A stretch of 64,000 bases of DNA from Hermatobates lingyangjiaoensis (GCA_026182355.1 JAPFBL010000254.1:6461501-6525500); one strand, 5' to 3'; shown: positions 1-13,513, counted from the first letter of the stretch. The notes: generated by a model from the letters alone, not told the origin. A program made the numbers and translations.

Positions 1-2839
1 TGTACTTAGCCGAGTCTTCCACTTGTGTTCTCTTGCTGAAATGTTTTTTCATTTTTCTCTATTCTAGTCTCTACGCTAACCTCATTGTATTTGTTTTCTG
101 TGCCATTGTTTGAAAATAGTTTATCCAGGCAATGTTTTAAAATTATTAAAAACGTTAATAATGGGATGGACTTTTTTTTATTCTTACCTATTAGAAGATT
201 ATCATGTAAGTAAAATTTCATTTACCTTAGAAATTAAGCACCGAATATGTTGGTTAATCTTCGCTTATTTCTTTCAATCATCTTTTTCCAATAATTTACC
301 CTGTAATTTACAGTTAACCTTGTTGAGAGAGCAAGAAGTCTATTTCTTGTTAAAAGAAGAATTATTGTTGAAAACTTGTATTGCATTGTCTAATAACGCA
401 TGGCATTTTGTTGTGAGAAGAAGATATATTCATAATGATATAAATAAAATAATAAAGAGATTTAAAAATTAAAACGAAAGTGCTTCTGGTATAAAAAAAA
501 AACTTCTGGGGGTTAATCTACGTTATGATTATGAATAATGCAATCACAATAAATAAATTTAATTCTATTTATAAATTTCCTTTTATTTAATTAACTCACA
601 ATATGAAATATGCAAACACTCTGAGAATACATTACGATTTTTATTCTAATTATCACAAGAATTAGATTCAATAAATACATAAATAATGTGACTTTTGCAA
701 CAATTTTTACATTTAAACAATTAATATACACAATTAAATAAAAAAAAATCACAACAATATAGCATTTAAATATCTCAAAATTGAAAAAATTTGGAAAATG
801 GTAAACAGTAATTCATAATAATAATAATTATTTGGATTCTTGAATTCATTTGAATCTCACAGAACCTTCATTTACACATATATTTACAATAATAATAACT
901 TCAAGTGCATTTCCATTAACACATTTTTTATAATAACCATTTACAAATGCTCTTATAAAAATATAATAAAATTTAACAAGCTTACTCATACAAGTTTAAA
1001 CAACTATCACACCGAAATAAGTGTTGATAATATTTCATGCAAGCGAATTCTGACAAAAATGGAACCGAATTGTTATTCAACTCTAGCTAATAATATAGTA
1101 AGAGTTCATTAAAGCCGCACTTGCAGGAAATTCCAAAATGGATCCGAAGAGCTCTCAGCTTAATGAAAATAAACTCTTAATAAGTAGTATAAATAAACCG
1201 ACTGCAGTCCAAACTTAAACTCTTTTCTTCAATTTATTTCATCAGTAAAATATATTAAATGTTTTGAAGAGGTGAATGTTTTCTCGTTATATATGCGTAT
1301 TTTAAAAAAAAAAACTAACAACTCCAGTAAGGAGTAATGAAAATAAACAGACTGATAATCACTTTTTAAACTATTCGTAAATATTTTGTCCAATTAAGCT
1401 ATTAATTAATTGAGTAATAAGGAAAGCTAACTTTCTTTTTTCACAAGAGTGATATACTATTGAACAATAAAAACCAGTAAGACAAATCATAGGGAGTCTC
1501 ATGCTTGCGGAGTACTGTTCTATATTTACATTTAAGCTGGAGCCAATAGTAAGGAACACTTTTAGTTTTAGACCAACTGAAATTAATAATATCCTCCAGT
1601 TAATTAGAGCTTTGGGTTCATTTTTTTTTTCAATAAATGCAAATGTTTTTAAAATAATTCAATCGATTAACTATTTATCAGAGACAAGTTTACAACAAAC
1701 TCATTTAATAAAAGAATGAAGTAAAACTTTTTTTACTGTCCGTAGTTCAGAATCCTGACAAATGTATAAATTGAAAATTATTTCTTGTGATGTAAATATT
1801 TCTTCTTTTTTTTTTCTTAAAATTTCCAGTAATCTCACATATTATAGTTATTACCTCAATCATCATGTCACAATTAACTCAAAAAAATTACGCCTCTTTT
1901 TAAGGTGTAAGAAAGTTTATTTTTTAAAATAATTGACCAAACTTTAGTTTATAATAATTTTGTACAATTTAAATTTAAACTGATATTGATTGAAGTAACT
2001 ACAACAATCTAGTTAGAGTGTAATATCTAAAAAAAATCTTTATTACTTTGATTATATTTTATGCAAATGTCGATATAAAGAGTTAGTAATGAAATCTATT
2101 TGAATGAGAGATTATTCATGAAAAATCTAAATGTACTTATATTAGTATTTTAATTATTTCATATCACTCAATTTAACTTAACTCATTTATCAACGGATTA
2201 AATAATTAAGAACGATAAATATTTTACCAAAAAAGTTAAACATAGTACATTATAATAAATCGACTCTTATTAAGAAATCATATTTCTATATAGTACGATT
2301 TTAAAGCAGCGTAAAATGACTTTCACACTTAATTTTGTATCGTTTATATTTTAAAAAACATTTTTTCAGAATTCTTATGGTTTAGCCCGTCAGAAATTAT
2401 CACATGTCACAACAACGTTTCACCTGACATCTTGTTTCATAATCCGAAAAAACACTGTAAGGTGTTCTGATTGATTTGTATCAGACTAAACCAAAGAAAT
2501 ATGGAAAAAATAAAAGTTTTTAGAATATATATTTATGTAATCAGAACAGCAATAATGAACTAGATTAAAAAGATAAAACTATTCTTAAGAAAATTTTCTC
2601 TCAAATTGTTTCCAAGGAGAATAGAAGGAAATAAATTTTAATCTAAAATGTGATGAACGTAAATATGGAATAAGATTGATACAGTTGGACGTATTACCAT
2701 ATGCCTTAAGTAGATGCATTCAGACATTTTTATTCATTAAAATTTAACCAATCAATTATTAATTAAGGTATTTAATATAATGTCATTAATTTCTAAAATA
2801 ATAAAATCTGTACTTTTCCATGTAATACTTTGGAAATCT
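1..2839. other. AT-rich downstream or intergenic DNA, no gene recognised
   Basis: Mostly A/T sequence with short homopolymer runs. Short open frames on both strands have chance-level length and composition. I see no exon, RNA gene or intact mobile element here. Confidence 0.5.
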
Positions 2840-3163
2840 CAAGTTGTAAATAAATTAATTTATTAAACCATCTTAAATAACTGTTATAGGAAAATTCATT
2901 TTGTTTAGGCTTTGGTATTGTATGAAGTTTAAAAATAAATAGGAAATGTTATAATTAATCTAATTTCGATTTTTAATTAGGGAAAATGATTTGGGATGAA
3001 CTGAAGAAAAGGGTGTGGGGAGGAGTTAGTGACAGGAAGCAGTTTTGAGCAATGAAAACACACTTTCGCAATCAACTCACAACACTTGGCAAATAATGTC
3101 ACCGTTAATAAGTAGTAGCAATATTTTAAAACCAGTTTAGGAAGTGGCATGGAGGGAATGAGT
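2840..3163 (-). other. Probable 3' UTR of the JIP gene
   Basis: This follows the TGA of the last coding exon. The first 150 bases are less AT-rich than the DNA beyond. A canonical AATAAA reads on the minus strand at 2859-2864, about 300 bases past the stop, and is the nearest good polyadenylation signal. AT-richness makes chance hexamers likely, so the true end could lie further left. Confidence 0.35.
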
Positions 3164-3273
3164 TCAAAGAAGCGTTGGCAGAGGAGGAGGAGTGACTTGC
3201 CAGATGATCAAGTAGCAAGGTTCAATCCGCGCCAGGCTAGGCACTCCATCTTCTTCACTCTCGCTGCTATCAT
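3164..3273 (-). CDS. syd: JIP3/4 alternative C-terminal exon B with stop (CYLIIWQV)
   Basis: A 110-base coding part of the last exon. The acceptor is TTTTCCCTTAG. Joined directly to the 9.5 kb exon it reads DDSSESEEDGVPSLARIEP, CYLIIWQVTPPPLPTLL and TGA. It again carries an acidic run followed by the final propeller motif (family SHLIVWQV), so it is an alternative to, not a continuation of, the 7.8 kb exon. The proline-rich end has no counterpart in vertebrate JIPs that I know. Confidence 0.87.
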
Positions 3274-5504
3274 CTAAGGGAAAAACTACATTTTAAGCAT
3301 AAAATTATACTTTCATGAAACAATCTCTAACATTATCAGGTATATCTTATTCAATTGGTTTAGATTAGACATAATATCTAGTTTCACCATTATATATGTA
3401 TGTATACATTTCAAAATAGCAAAATGGTGGTCAAAGCGAAGTTAATAAAACCTATCATTTCATAGAATATAAAAAAAAACCACTTACTATGATCTTTCGT
3501 CATCAGGGAAAATCAAAAGAAAAGAAGAATCAAGATGCTTTCAGATTAGCATACTCTGCTTTGTCTAGTTTATGATTTAAAGTAAAAATAAACTAGATAT
3601 CCACATAAAATAGGTAAAAATACACTATCTCTTTGAATTTTATTTCACTTGTTTATTTTAAAACCCTATTATTATATGAAATAAAATAACGATAGAGCCA
3701 AGTTGAACTAACGAAAAGAATACTATCTCTGCTACTCATCTTGCAGTACACCTCTTCTCCTGAAGATACTCGTAGTAAGTTTCGAAAGAAGTTGTGTCAT
3801 TCATTTAAATGTATTATTTCTTTGTAATATGATATATAGATATAAAGTCATATATCTGGTTATAATAAATATAAAGTCAGAGATATATTTTATTAGTGGT
3901 CTAACTTTTAAACTAAATATCAATCTAGTTAAAGGTTAAAAAAATATGAACAGCAGCGACTTTTTTTACTCTGCAGAGGACATATTAGGTTGATTATCTA
4001 ATGTTTTAAAGAAGGAGCATTTATACAATTAAAAACAAGATAAATGCTTTTGCCTATAATACCTTTTACACCTATCAATATGGAATTACAGCAAATTTTA
4101 GCAAAAAAGGAAAAAGACACATATTCTTTATAGTAAGGTGCACAAAAGAACGCTGGTAATTGCTCAAGGACTCAGGCTCCAGTTGATACGGATAGATTAA
4201 AACAGAAGTTCCCTAATATAGATCTACAGTAAGACCCTTTGGAAGAAAACAAAGATTGGCTATTCTCATTTCTTCGTTTTTTAAAAAAAAAACAGATTAT
4301 TACAAGAAAATTTATATTAAATTAAAGGTGCATAAAATGAAAATATTTTTTAAAAAAAATGGTCCTAAATGAATGCTGTACAACTATTATATTTTTGTGG
4401 GAACATAATATTTCTATTTCCAACTATATCGGAAACTGAACAATCATAATATGTTATTTAAAGTTTTTAGCCACACAATAAAAAACGCATCAGTTTAACT
4501 TTTCGGGCTAGCTCGTTCATGAGGATGGGCACTTTCTAGTTAGCGAATCAGTGGATGAAGATATTAATATACAATATTTTTATACAGAACTATAAGTGAG
4601 ATCTAAGAGTCTCAATTCATGGAAAGTGGTAAAATAAATTTGTTTAAAAAATGGCGAAAGATCATTGAACAAAAAGTAAAGCAAATTATTAAGCATAGGT
4701 ATTTGATTACATAACAATTTTTCTTTTGAACCAAAATTTTAAAGTACTGGAAGATTATAAGCTTTGATAACCTTGTAGACAGAAATAATACAAGAGGCAA
4801 AGCAACCTACTGTCATGCAACATGCACCTTTACCGGTAATTTACTTCGTTTACCTACAGCGTCATATAACCTTGTTAGTTATTCATTTAATCTATTACCC
4901 CTTAATCAAATACACTTAGTAAGAAGAATTTATTAAAATAAATCTTTTAAAATACCTACATATCTCTAAAAATACATATGTAAAAAGAGTAAAAGATTAC
5001 TTTGTAAAATCACATGTTCATAATATTTTCATCCATATAAATTAAGAACATAGTTTTAATATTAAATTTGGCACAAAGGAAGGACTTATCTACATTAAAA
5101 ACAATCACGAAGTGGGTTAATATAAAATGGAATATATGAAATATATTTTCAGAATAATAATTATAATAAATAAGCATTTCAGAATTAGCTTATAATATAA
5201 AAAAAGTGATAAACTTTCCTATTTAATAATTATTTAAATGAAAGACTAAAAGTGCTATTTGTCATTACATACATTACCAGGTAGTCGCTGACAAATTACA
5301 TTGTTATAAGAGCATAACAATTTATTTGTTTTAATCAGTTGCTATTGATCTAAACACCTACATTTGGGGACTTTTGTCTCTAGTCTTTTGTCTATCTGGG
5401 TCGAAAATAAAGCTTAAATGTTGACTTACACCCATTTTAGTTATTGAGGAGCAAATAACTAGCTTGACTTTATGTCGCGACTATAAATTTGCTTCCTTCA
5501 AGTT

Positions 5505-5575
5505 TATACAGTACGGATCTTTAAAGAGTACCTAGTATCTCACGTCTTTAGATCCACTACGGAGGACGTGTGCCC
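5505..5575 (-). mobile_element. SINE body fragment
   Basis: GGATCTTTAAAGAGTACCT, then further loosely matching sequence through GGAGGACGTGTGC, parallels the body of the 17.8 kb SINE (GGGATCTTTAACGAGTACCT...GGGACGTCGTGC). It is heavily mutated and has no head. Confidence 0.35.
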
Positions 5576-5986
5576 TATTTTTGACCTTCCACATAAAACA
5601 TCTAGGTTCATGACCAAGATTTGATCTTCGTCTGACCCTTCAGTACAAACATCCCTGTTACTCCCACTAAACCACGTCTCACTAATTTATTTAAATAGAT
5701 CACCTGCGTCATCAATATTCAAAAGACGAAAGTCGTTTACTATCTTTAACTGTAGTGATTTAAACTTAGGAAATAAATAAGTAAAAATAACACAAAATAA
5801 CTCCATTTGTGTCAATTACTTTTTTAAATAACCAGATACTTACGTCATTTGTTTTATTAAGTTTGACATTTTTACTATTTATAATTTCATATTACCTATA
5901 TACATACATATGCTTTTTCGATGAAAATACGACCCAAAACGGTCAAAGAAAGTTCAATGTAGATAGAGAAACAGAGAAAATAAAAA

Positions 5987-6122
5987 AACACACTTACAGC
6001 TATAATTTTTGGTTTGAACCGTCTTCAGGAGAATACGAGAGGGAATCCAAGCGCATGGTTTCTCTCTCTGATCTCTCCTGACGGCGGTTGAAACAAAAAT
6101 TAGAGACTGCAAGTATGTGTCT
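5987..6122. mobile_element. Degraded inverted-repeat element, family G-like
   Basis: ACACACTTACAGCTATAATT on the left and its imperfect inverse (ATTAGAGACTGCAAGTATGT) on the right flank a short centre. The left arm has CTGAAGACGGTTCAAACC on the minus strand and the right has CCTGACGGCGGTTGAAAC: remnants of the core with the hairpin stem still pairing. Confidence 0.6.
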
Positions 6123-7504
6123 TTAATTTCCATACATATGTATATATAGGTGACTCTGACGAAGACCGTTTGTTACGGTTGAAAGATCTTAGTCTTGTTT
6201 TCTCATTTTCTTATTGTGGTTTGATCATTGATATGTATATGTATATATAATTTAAGTATTATGTAATTTAATACAGGTGTTAACCATGGCATAAAAAAGA
6301 ATAAAATTGTTTATCAGAAATGTGTGAGATTTCCATGTTTAAATCAAACTTTCAAAAGCCACCGTTTTGGTTTTATTTAAAAGCTTTTTTATAGGTTTAC
6401 AATTCATAGAAAAACATAAGAATGCATACTGCAATCATTGTTATTGCAGAATTACAACACACATTGTAACATTCTATATGTTGTAATGTTGCATCTTTTG
6501 ATATCGTATAAATGTTTATGGTGTATGATATCTTCAGTCTTCCTTTGTCTTGCAGTCCTACGAAAAAGGTTTTAAATAAAACCGAAACGACAGCTTTGAG
6601 TCTTATATGAATAAGGAAAAGTCACTAATTTTTGATATACATTTTTATCATGCAAAGATAAATGACTTTATATAGTAACACATGATTATAAAATAAAAAC
6701 ATTGTATTATAGGCTTCATGTAACTATAATAACGATATTATATAGTTACTCGATCTATATGTTAAGCACAGTTTAAGTTGCATTAAACCTACTTATTTCT
6801 TTACGAATTTTTTATGGAATCATGTTGAATAATATAGAATAATTGAATCATGTTGAATCATATAGAATAATTGAATCATGTTTGATAAGAGCATTCTGTT
6901 GTAGTTCAAGTTTATTTCTATCAACAACTGTTAATTGGTAACACCAATACATTAATTTTAATTTATTTATTTCTATTAAAGTTTACTTTATATATTGGAT
7001 ATAAGTGAATCATTTGAATATATTATAAAGTTCTATATTCACATTTTAAGCCTCTATATAAGTAGACTTATATATAATTTTCCTATAAATAAGGTAACCA
7101 TAAAGTTAAATATGGTTGCCTTACTTATATTTTAGTTATAAATTCACAGTTACCTATATACAGAACTGTCTTATATATTATATGTATTTAACTATTATTT
7201 TAGAATACTTTTAAATTATATATGTTTTTCATATAAATGCAATATTGTTATTGTCATCTTCAAAAAACCTCATAAAGGTAAAAATAAACTTTCACATCTA
7301 ATTAACGCCTTAAAAAATGAGAGTATCATTTATTTTGATTTGCGCATCATTTGATATTTTAACGCTACGAACAATTATAATATTATTATTAGATGTATCT
7401 ATCAATAATTACAATTGAATTATATTCTCATGTGCTACCACAATAATTATTATACATATAAATACCAGACTATCAAAAACGAACATACTTGACAATATAT
7501 TTAT

Positions 7505-7583
7505 TTGTGTGTTTCTTTACTCTGTGTATTACTCTTCTTCGATTCTGAACACGTATTGTGTACAGTTTGTTTCCGTTTACTAA

Positions 7584-7622
<39 letters not shown>

Positions 7623-7704
7623 AGAGTTCAAAATCGAAGAAGAGTAACACACAGAGTAAAGAAACACACATACCAACTCAAATTTTCGGGCAATCCGTTT
7701 TCAG
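7505..7704. mobile_element. Inverted-repeat element around (TA)n, next to alternative exon A
   Basis: GTGTGTTTCTTTACTCTGTG (7509 onward) recurs inverted at about 7630-7676 on the other side of a 30-bp (TA)n. The right arm extends into a family G terminus with a mutated core (minus 7684-7704, CTGAAAA...GAAA). It ends about 100 bases from the donor of JIP alternative exon A. Confidence 0.75.
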
Positions 7705-7808
7705 GAGAAAAGAAAAAGAGAGACCAAGCAACGGAGAACATAGATGGTGACCAAACTATGAAAAAAATCACACATAAAAACAGGGTAGTCTGGATTAGTT
7801 GTACATAC

Positions 7809-7872
7809 CGAGCGAGGAGCTGCCAAACAATTAGATGAGACGCTGCATCTTTCTCTTCATCAGTATCCTCTG
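7809..7872 (-). CDS. syd: JIP3/4 alternative C-terminal exon A (SHLIVWQLLAR)
   Basis: A 64-base exon (acceptor GATTTTACAG, donor GTATGT). With the preceding G it encodes AEDTDEEKD then AASHLIVWQLLA and CG. The vertebrate C-terminus is KAERSHLIVWQVMYGNE, so this is a genuine terminal-strand exon. Spliced to the 3273 acceptor, CG joins ATGATAG to give CGA TGA: arginine then stop, so the protein ends QLLAR. If the donor is not used the frame stays open for about 60 more codons into repeat DNA, to a TGA at 7628-7630. Confidence 0.85.
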
Positions 7873-9500
7873 CTGTAAAATCATTGAAGACAATAAAAAG
7901 AACGCAGACCTATACCTTGTCCTTCCTCCATCAATATATACTGCGCACCACTTGGCATCGATTAAAATTGCTCATTGAAAAGGTCTGAACAAAAAAAAAG
8001 TAAGCACACAGGCAAACAAAACAAAACATGCATTGACATTATACCGAACTGCTTTTAATAATCAGTGCGTGGTTAGTGAGAAGTTACACCAGCACCAACT
8101 CAACGTGGTCACATTTTAGAGAATTTCTCTAATTAACTAGTATTTTATTCTATTAGAAAACACCTCATTCCATTGTTTATTGCTCAGTAACATTTTAAAA
8201 TGAGTTTAGGTTTATAAACATTTCTTGTACAATTACAAACATCTTGAAATGGACAACCTGTTCCTTCCTTCTATTGCATTACTTCCTACCAAAACTCCTA
8301 TTACCCGTTCCAATAGGTAAGTATTTCGGTTTATTTTTCTCAATTTTCAAAGCTCTTACATATGCTATAACCTCATAACCAAGCGTTTCATAAGTACATT
8401 TTGATACATTTTTTTTTTACAAACTTTGCATTGTATTAGTAAAATGCCCGATAACTAGGGCAATTCATTTGAAGGCAGAAACCAAAGTTGGAGCTCCAGA
8501 AATATGTAGAATCGACAGTCGATGGTAGAGTGTGATGTATTAAAAATATAGAGTCGATATCAGAGTTATCTGTTTTTAAAATTATAGATTTAATGCACCG
8601 ATTCGAAAATCTAGCGTCAACAACAGCAGTCATGAATAGAGGAAATATCAATCAAAAATAAAATGTGGTATTGATTTAACTGATATTAAAAATTCAAGAC
8701 CTAAGAAGAAAGTCGTATGTTTTTCATCATTGAAATTTACTCTTTCGTGATTTACAATTCTTATATCATTGTTATAACATTGTCATTACAGATTATTTTT
8801 GATGGTGGAGAGTGTCCAAAGCGGTTCAGTTATAAATACAGCGTAAGACCATATATATTACTAATAATCATTACTGTGTACCTTTATAGATTTACACCCC
8901 AAATAGAATATTGTTCTCCACTTGATGGTTAAAGTTAATAGGTTTATGTTAAATTGAATGAGAAAAATTTCAATGCTGAAGCAACAGTTAAAGCGCGGGG
9001 ACATTGTCGGAAGATAGTTATCTCTCAATTATAATACCATACTATATGATTTTATTAATGCCTCTAGATGAAGTTAAAATCATTTTTGTTTATTTTTGCA
9101 CAAATTATTCCCATGGCAACCTGGATAGTAAGTCAATGTAAAAATATACAATAAATAAAGTAAAAAAAATTGCAATTCTTGTACATTTTTTTAACCAACT
9201 GGCTACAGTATCAATGTTATAAATTAATATTAATATAATCGGTATAAGTTATGAAGTTATAACTAAGATAACTTAATATATTAATGAGCAAACATTTGGA
9301 ATGAGTGAATTCATTAATGTTAAATATATATAGACGGTCCAGAATTCATTAGATGACTAAAAGCTAAAATAATTTTTTGCTAACAGTTGCAAAAAAAATA
9401 ATGCACAAAATAAAAGACTAAAAACAACATGAAATGGGAATGTAAAATTTGTCTAAACGACTGTGAAGCAAAGCATGCAGAAGGGAAAATATAGACTTAC

Positions 9501-9623
9501 CAACTCTGAAGTCGACGTAGCCCTCTCCACCGGACATGACCAGCATGGAACTCGGTCTCTCGGCGTTGTCTATCACTGGGATGGACTCTGGTATACTCGT
9601 CGCCGAGCTCAGTCCGCCACTGC
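9501..9623 (-). CDS. syd: JIP3/4 exon p: VMSGGEGYVDFRV blade
   Basis: A 123-base exon (acceptor TTTGCAG, donor GTAAGT), phase 1 in and out. It reads GSGGLSSATSIPESIPV, DNAERPSSMLVMSGGEGYVD and FRV, then one base. It matches VLVLSGGEGYIDFRIGD of vertebrate JIP3. Its terminal single G can be completed either by the 7.8 kb exon (Ala) or by the 3.2 kb exon (Asp), so this is the branch point for two alternative C-termini. Confidence 0.98.
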
Positions 9624-12600
9624 CTGCAAACGACAACGAATTTCTTTATTTACACAACTTTAAAATAAAGAATTACAAGTTAAACAATTAAAATAATTAA
9701 TAGAAACACAAAAGATTAAGTTCAATAACCACAGCTGAATGTTTGAACATTACTAAATACACTCGTGAAACAAAGCAAAAATGCATTTCAAATATTGAAT
9801 GTTTATAATTTAAAAAATAAAGTTCGCTCAACCTACTTCGTAATAAGAAAAAAATATTTACCAGACTTATAATTAATACGAATTAATTAATTAACATTAC
9901 CTGAACAGTACACCAAAGCCTCTATTTTACCTTTAGTGGTTTATGTTTTTTTTTTTATAAAAAAGTAAACAAACATTCATTTTTGCATAAAATTTTAATT
10001 TAATTACATAAATATATAATTGATTTCCTTTATATGAAGGAGATTCAATAAATTGCAAAGTATTATTATTACAAATATCCACCTTTTTACCTTGTAAGCT
10101 TAAGACGGTAGATAAGTCTAAACACGATGGAATAAGTTTTTGTTAATAATACTTGCAGCTCACCACGGCTTCCGATGAATTAAGAAAAACTATCAAATAA
10201 AATCGAATATAATCCGCACGGCTATATCAAAAGCTATCTATGAATTATGATTACACGTAAGCATTTAGAAAAGAATAGTTATTAAAAATTACTATTAATC
10301 CGGTAATGTGGCTGCTCCATAACTGAAATGGCTGTTAAATAGCAAAAGAGCTGCAAAAATTTAAGTTTCTAGAACAGCACTAAGTTGAAAATTTAGTGTT
10401 AGAAACGGTTACTACTAATTGACTTACTGGGAAGACATATAAGCAATTAAAATACACCAAACAGTTATAATTGTTAAAGTACATAATCTACTAAGATGTA
10501 GGTGGTGAATAAATGTGTTCCAGTTATTAAGCAGTGTTTTTAATTCATCTTAAAACCACTCCGCTGTTCTTACAAAGCTATTCATTTTTTTTTTAATAAT
10601 ATATTGCTATTTACGAATAAGCCAAACTAGACGTATACATTTTCGCTTGAGGCATTTGATAAGACGATTTACAAACACCAAGTTGACCTTACCAGGAACA
10701 GCAATGAAGAACTTGACCGAGTCCCTGTGACCGTGGAAGGAGAGCTGGGCATGCTGCATGGAGCAGTACGGAATAAAAGTGCTTGGAGTTAATTGCGTTG
10801 AATCTGGATCTGCATACACCTTCATTGAAGAACTGCCTACAAAATACATTTTATTTCCTTTTAAATAACTTTAATGGTTTAAATACACGTATAAGAAGTA
10901 GATATAATAAAATTAGAAATACACAGAGTTTGAGGAGATATCAATCAACTTTTTTGTTTGGGAAGGCTCATTCATAATATTCCTAATATAACAACTGTGA
11001 TGGAGAAGATTGAACATTTTTTTAATTGAGGAAAAAAGGATTCAATAAATGGATGTTACATGATATATAAGAAATTAGGTACAAGAAAGAAAAAGATAAA
11101 ACATAAATAATAGGGATACCTAAAGGCAATGATGGCAAAAGTTTTCTGTATGATGAATTTTCTCTTCGATCATATTCATTTTAACAACATTCAAAACCTG
11201 ACAACTTATAAGGCCACAGTGTATATCAATTGAAGTAATTACCATTTAAAACATCCAAAGAAAAACAGTTGCAATTATTTATTTAAAGGTAGAAATGTCA
11301 AATGAAAAATAAAAACTAGAACTTTTTATTGTATTTTATTTTAAAATAAATACCCAATTTTATGAGGAATATATTTTTGGACAATCAACGTAGATGACCA
11401 CATTACTTTCGGTACAAAATCTAATTCATCATTAATCTTCAATATCATATACTTATAGAACTATACTATTAAGGTTAAATATTTAATATCGTAAAGTTAA
11501 ATATTACATCAATAACCAAGTAACTTAAAATAACCCACAAATCAGTTAAGACGAGAAAGTAAACTGCCTATAGAGAGAGTTAATGTATTGAGAAATAAGA
11601 TCAGTCACCGAAATTACTTACAAAGTCATGTATCAACTGCTTTGGCTCTGGCCAGCACGGTATTAGTATGTACTGAAGAAACGGTGTTCTTTTCCGGTGT
11701 GCGGAATTATATCTAGTTAAACTGACTCGGTTTAGTAACACAGATATATACAAGAAAATGTCCTATTTTACACACTCACTTTTGTTTTGCAGTCAACTCA
11801 TCGCGGCTGGCTTTACTCTGGAAAAGTTATTACGAGTAAATTATTTTATTTTTCGGAAACGCAGTACGCTTAGTGTGCTGCCGCAGGATTTTGATCATAA
11901 GCGTAATTCCAGTGATAACAGGTGGTTGACATCCACAACTAGATGGAAAATGAACAATAATGGTATTCTAAATCTGTACTGGTACAGAAATTTAAATATT
12001 CTCACATGCATAGAATAGAACACTGCCGTATAAAAGAACAGTGCGAAGTGATAGGTATCGAAATGGCTTATTCGACAATACTCCTGAATGACTTATTTAG
12101 AAAAGTCATCATGTGTGAGCGGCCCGAAACACCCAATCAAGGGAAAAAAATCAACGAAGACGCCAGGGAAGAAGGGAACCGTATCAACATCAGAGTTACA
12201 ACCATGACAATGTGCCAAAACATTCACAGTTAAGGAATAGCGCCTGAACGTTATTGCCGACTCTGAACTAAAGAGGGAATATGAACTAAAGAGGAAATGC
12301 CTATTTGATAACATATCTAGTACCGGGGACATCGTCTTAACTTATGAACTGATAAGGAATATACTAAAATTGCATAATTATCCTAAGAGGTCTTATAACG
12401 GAAGTCGTTCATTAGGTGTAAGACAAAATTATAACATTTAAGTAGTAATTTTAACCTCTCCACCAAGTCAATAATGATTCAACCAAAACACATAATACTA
12501 ACAATGGTGATAAATAATTTAGCAACCGTACAATGTTTTATATTGACGATCAAATTGGAATTGTTGAAAGATATAAAATGAAATGATACTTATACATGAA

Positions 12601-12812
12601 TCAAACTGACGTGAAAGGCTCAAAAAGTCAATTCAAAATATTTTCTCAACAACAGTTCATTTTCACATTTAAATCTACAGGAAACATTCAAATGTTACAG
12701 TAAACAGATTTTGGGACAAGGTTTAACGCTTACCTTTTTAGAAATTAAAATTCTTAAAGAATTATAAATACAGTCAATGATAAAATCTGAATAGTAGATT
12801 TGAAAAACTTAC
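9624..12812 (-). other. Two JIP introns flanking the 10.7 kb exon
   Basis: The introns 9624-10692 and 10837-12812 are AT-rich. Part of the second (about 11.65-12.35 kb) is less AT-rich and has overlapping short open frames on both strands, but I recognise no protein family there. Confidence 0.5.
10693..10836 (-). CDS. syd: JIP3/4 exon o: [20 protein letters not shown] blade
   Basis: A 144-base exon, acceptor TTTTGTAG, donor GTAAGG, phase 1 in and out. It encodes [38 protein letters not shown] and SVKFFIAVP plus one base of glycine. The family segment is [32 protein letters not shown]. The spacer between ISVPLS and FIPYCSM is shorter than in vertebrates. Confidence 0.98.
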
Positions 12813-12926
12813 TGTCAGAAAGAGGCACAGAAATGATAACTCCATTTCCTGTACCAATCCACAACCTGGAGCAAGCGATGAGCAAGGAAGTTATTCGTAC
12901 AAAGGAGAACCCCAATTTCCCAGTAC
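12813..12926 (-). CDS. syd: JIP3/4 exon n: [13 protein letters not shown] blade
   Basis: A 114-base exon (acceptor TTTTTTAG, donor GTAAGT), phase 1 in and out, reading [38 protein letters not shown] and one base. It matches vertebrate [38 protein letters not shown]. It continues KMLG from the previous exon with no gap after a 7.5 kb intron. Confidence 0.98.
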
Positions 12927-13513
12927 CTAAAAAATGTACACGTAAAAATTACAAAGATAGGATACAACCATAAATCAATATCCCAAGTAACTAATAATTT
13001 ACAACTAAAAAATGTATGACTTTATAGAATAATATGTCTGCAGTAAAAGATACAGTTTAACTAAAGTTTGTTTATCTGGCATTTGTGTTCCTTTTGTTTG
13101 TCTCTGAACTTATGATTTTTTTAATTATTCCATTCTGTATTAATTTTACTTCATTTATGAGTACAAATATAATCAATTAAAAGAAACGATTCTACGAACT
13201 AAAAAAACTAGATTTAAAGAAAGAATACACATAAAAGAGATCAAAGACAACCAGTTCTCCGACTTTGTCCTTAAACAGTCGATATATTAATGGATATATA
13301 TATCCTTTCTACATATAACAGTTCATCAGTAAAGAGATTATTAAAAATCAACAAATAACTTCATAAAAGAACGAAGATAACTAAGATTTTTGCCCAATAA
13401 TGATCTTTATTTAAAAAAAACTTTTATTAATGATCTACCCAATGAAACCCATATTAGGTAGGTTTTTTGTCAAAATATATCAGTTACTTTTTAGGTTCCC
13501 TGATTTGATTATA

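Larger units (their letters stand above)
3274..7808 (-). other. Intron between the two alternative C-terminal exons
   Basis: A 4.5 kb AT-rich intron. It holds ribozyme-like Penelope termini (3760-3787, 6156-6184), a degraded SINE (about 5505-5575), a degraded inverted-repeat element (5987-6122), AT-rich repeat relics near 6360-6600 that resemble other PLE termini, and a hairpin of inverted repeats around (TA)n at 7505-7676. No other coding exon was found. Confidence 0.6.

Noticed and set aside
110..472. A 120-codon open frame on the plus strand
   Set aside because: The longest frame outside genes and repeats, but about the length expected by chance in 64 kb of AT-rich DNA. Its composition is ordinary, there is no recognisable motif, and it sits beyond the JIP 3' end without splice support.
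11758..12332. Overlapping open frames on both strands in a JIP intron
   Set aside because: Each is under 90 codons, with no family resemblance; the less AT-rich composition alone is not evidence of coding.
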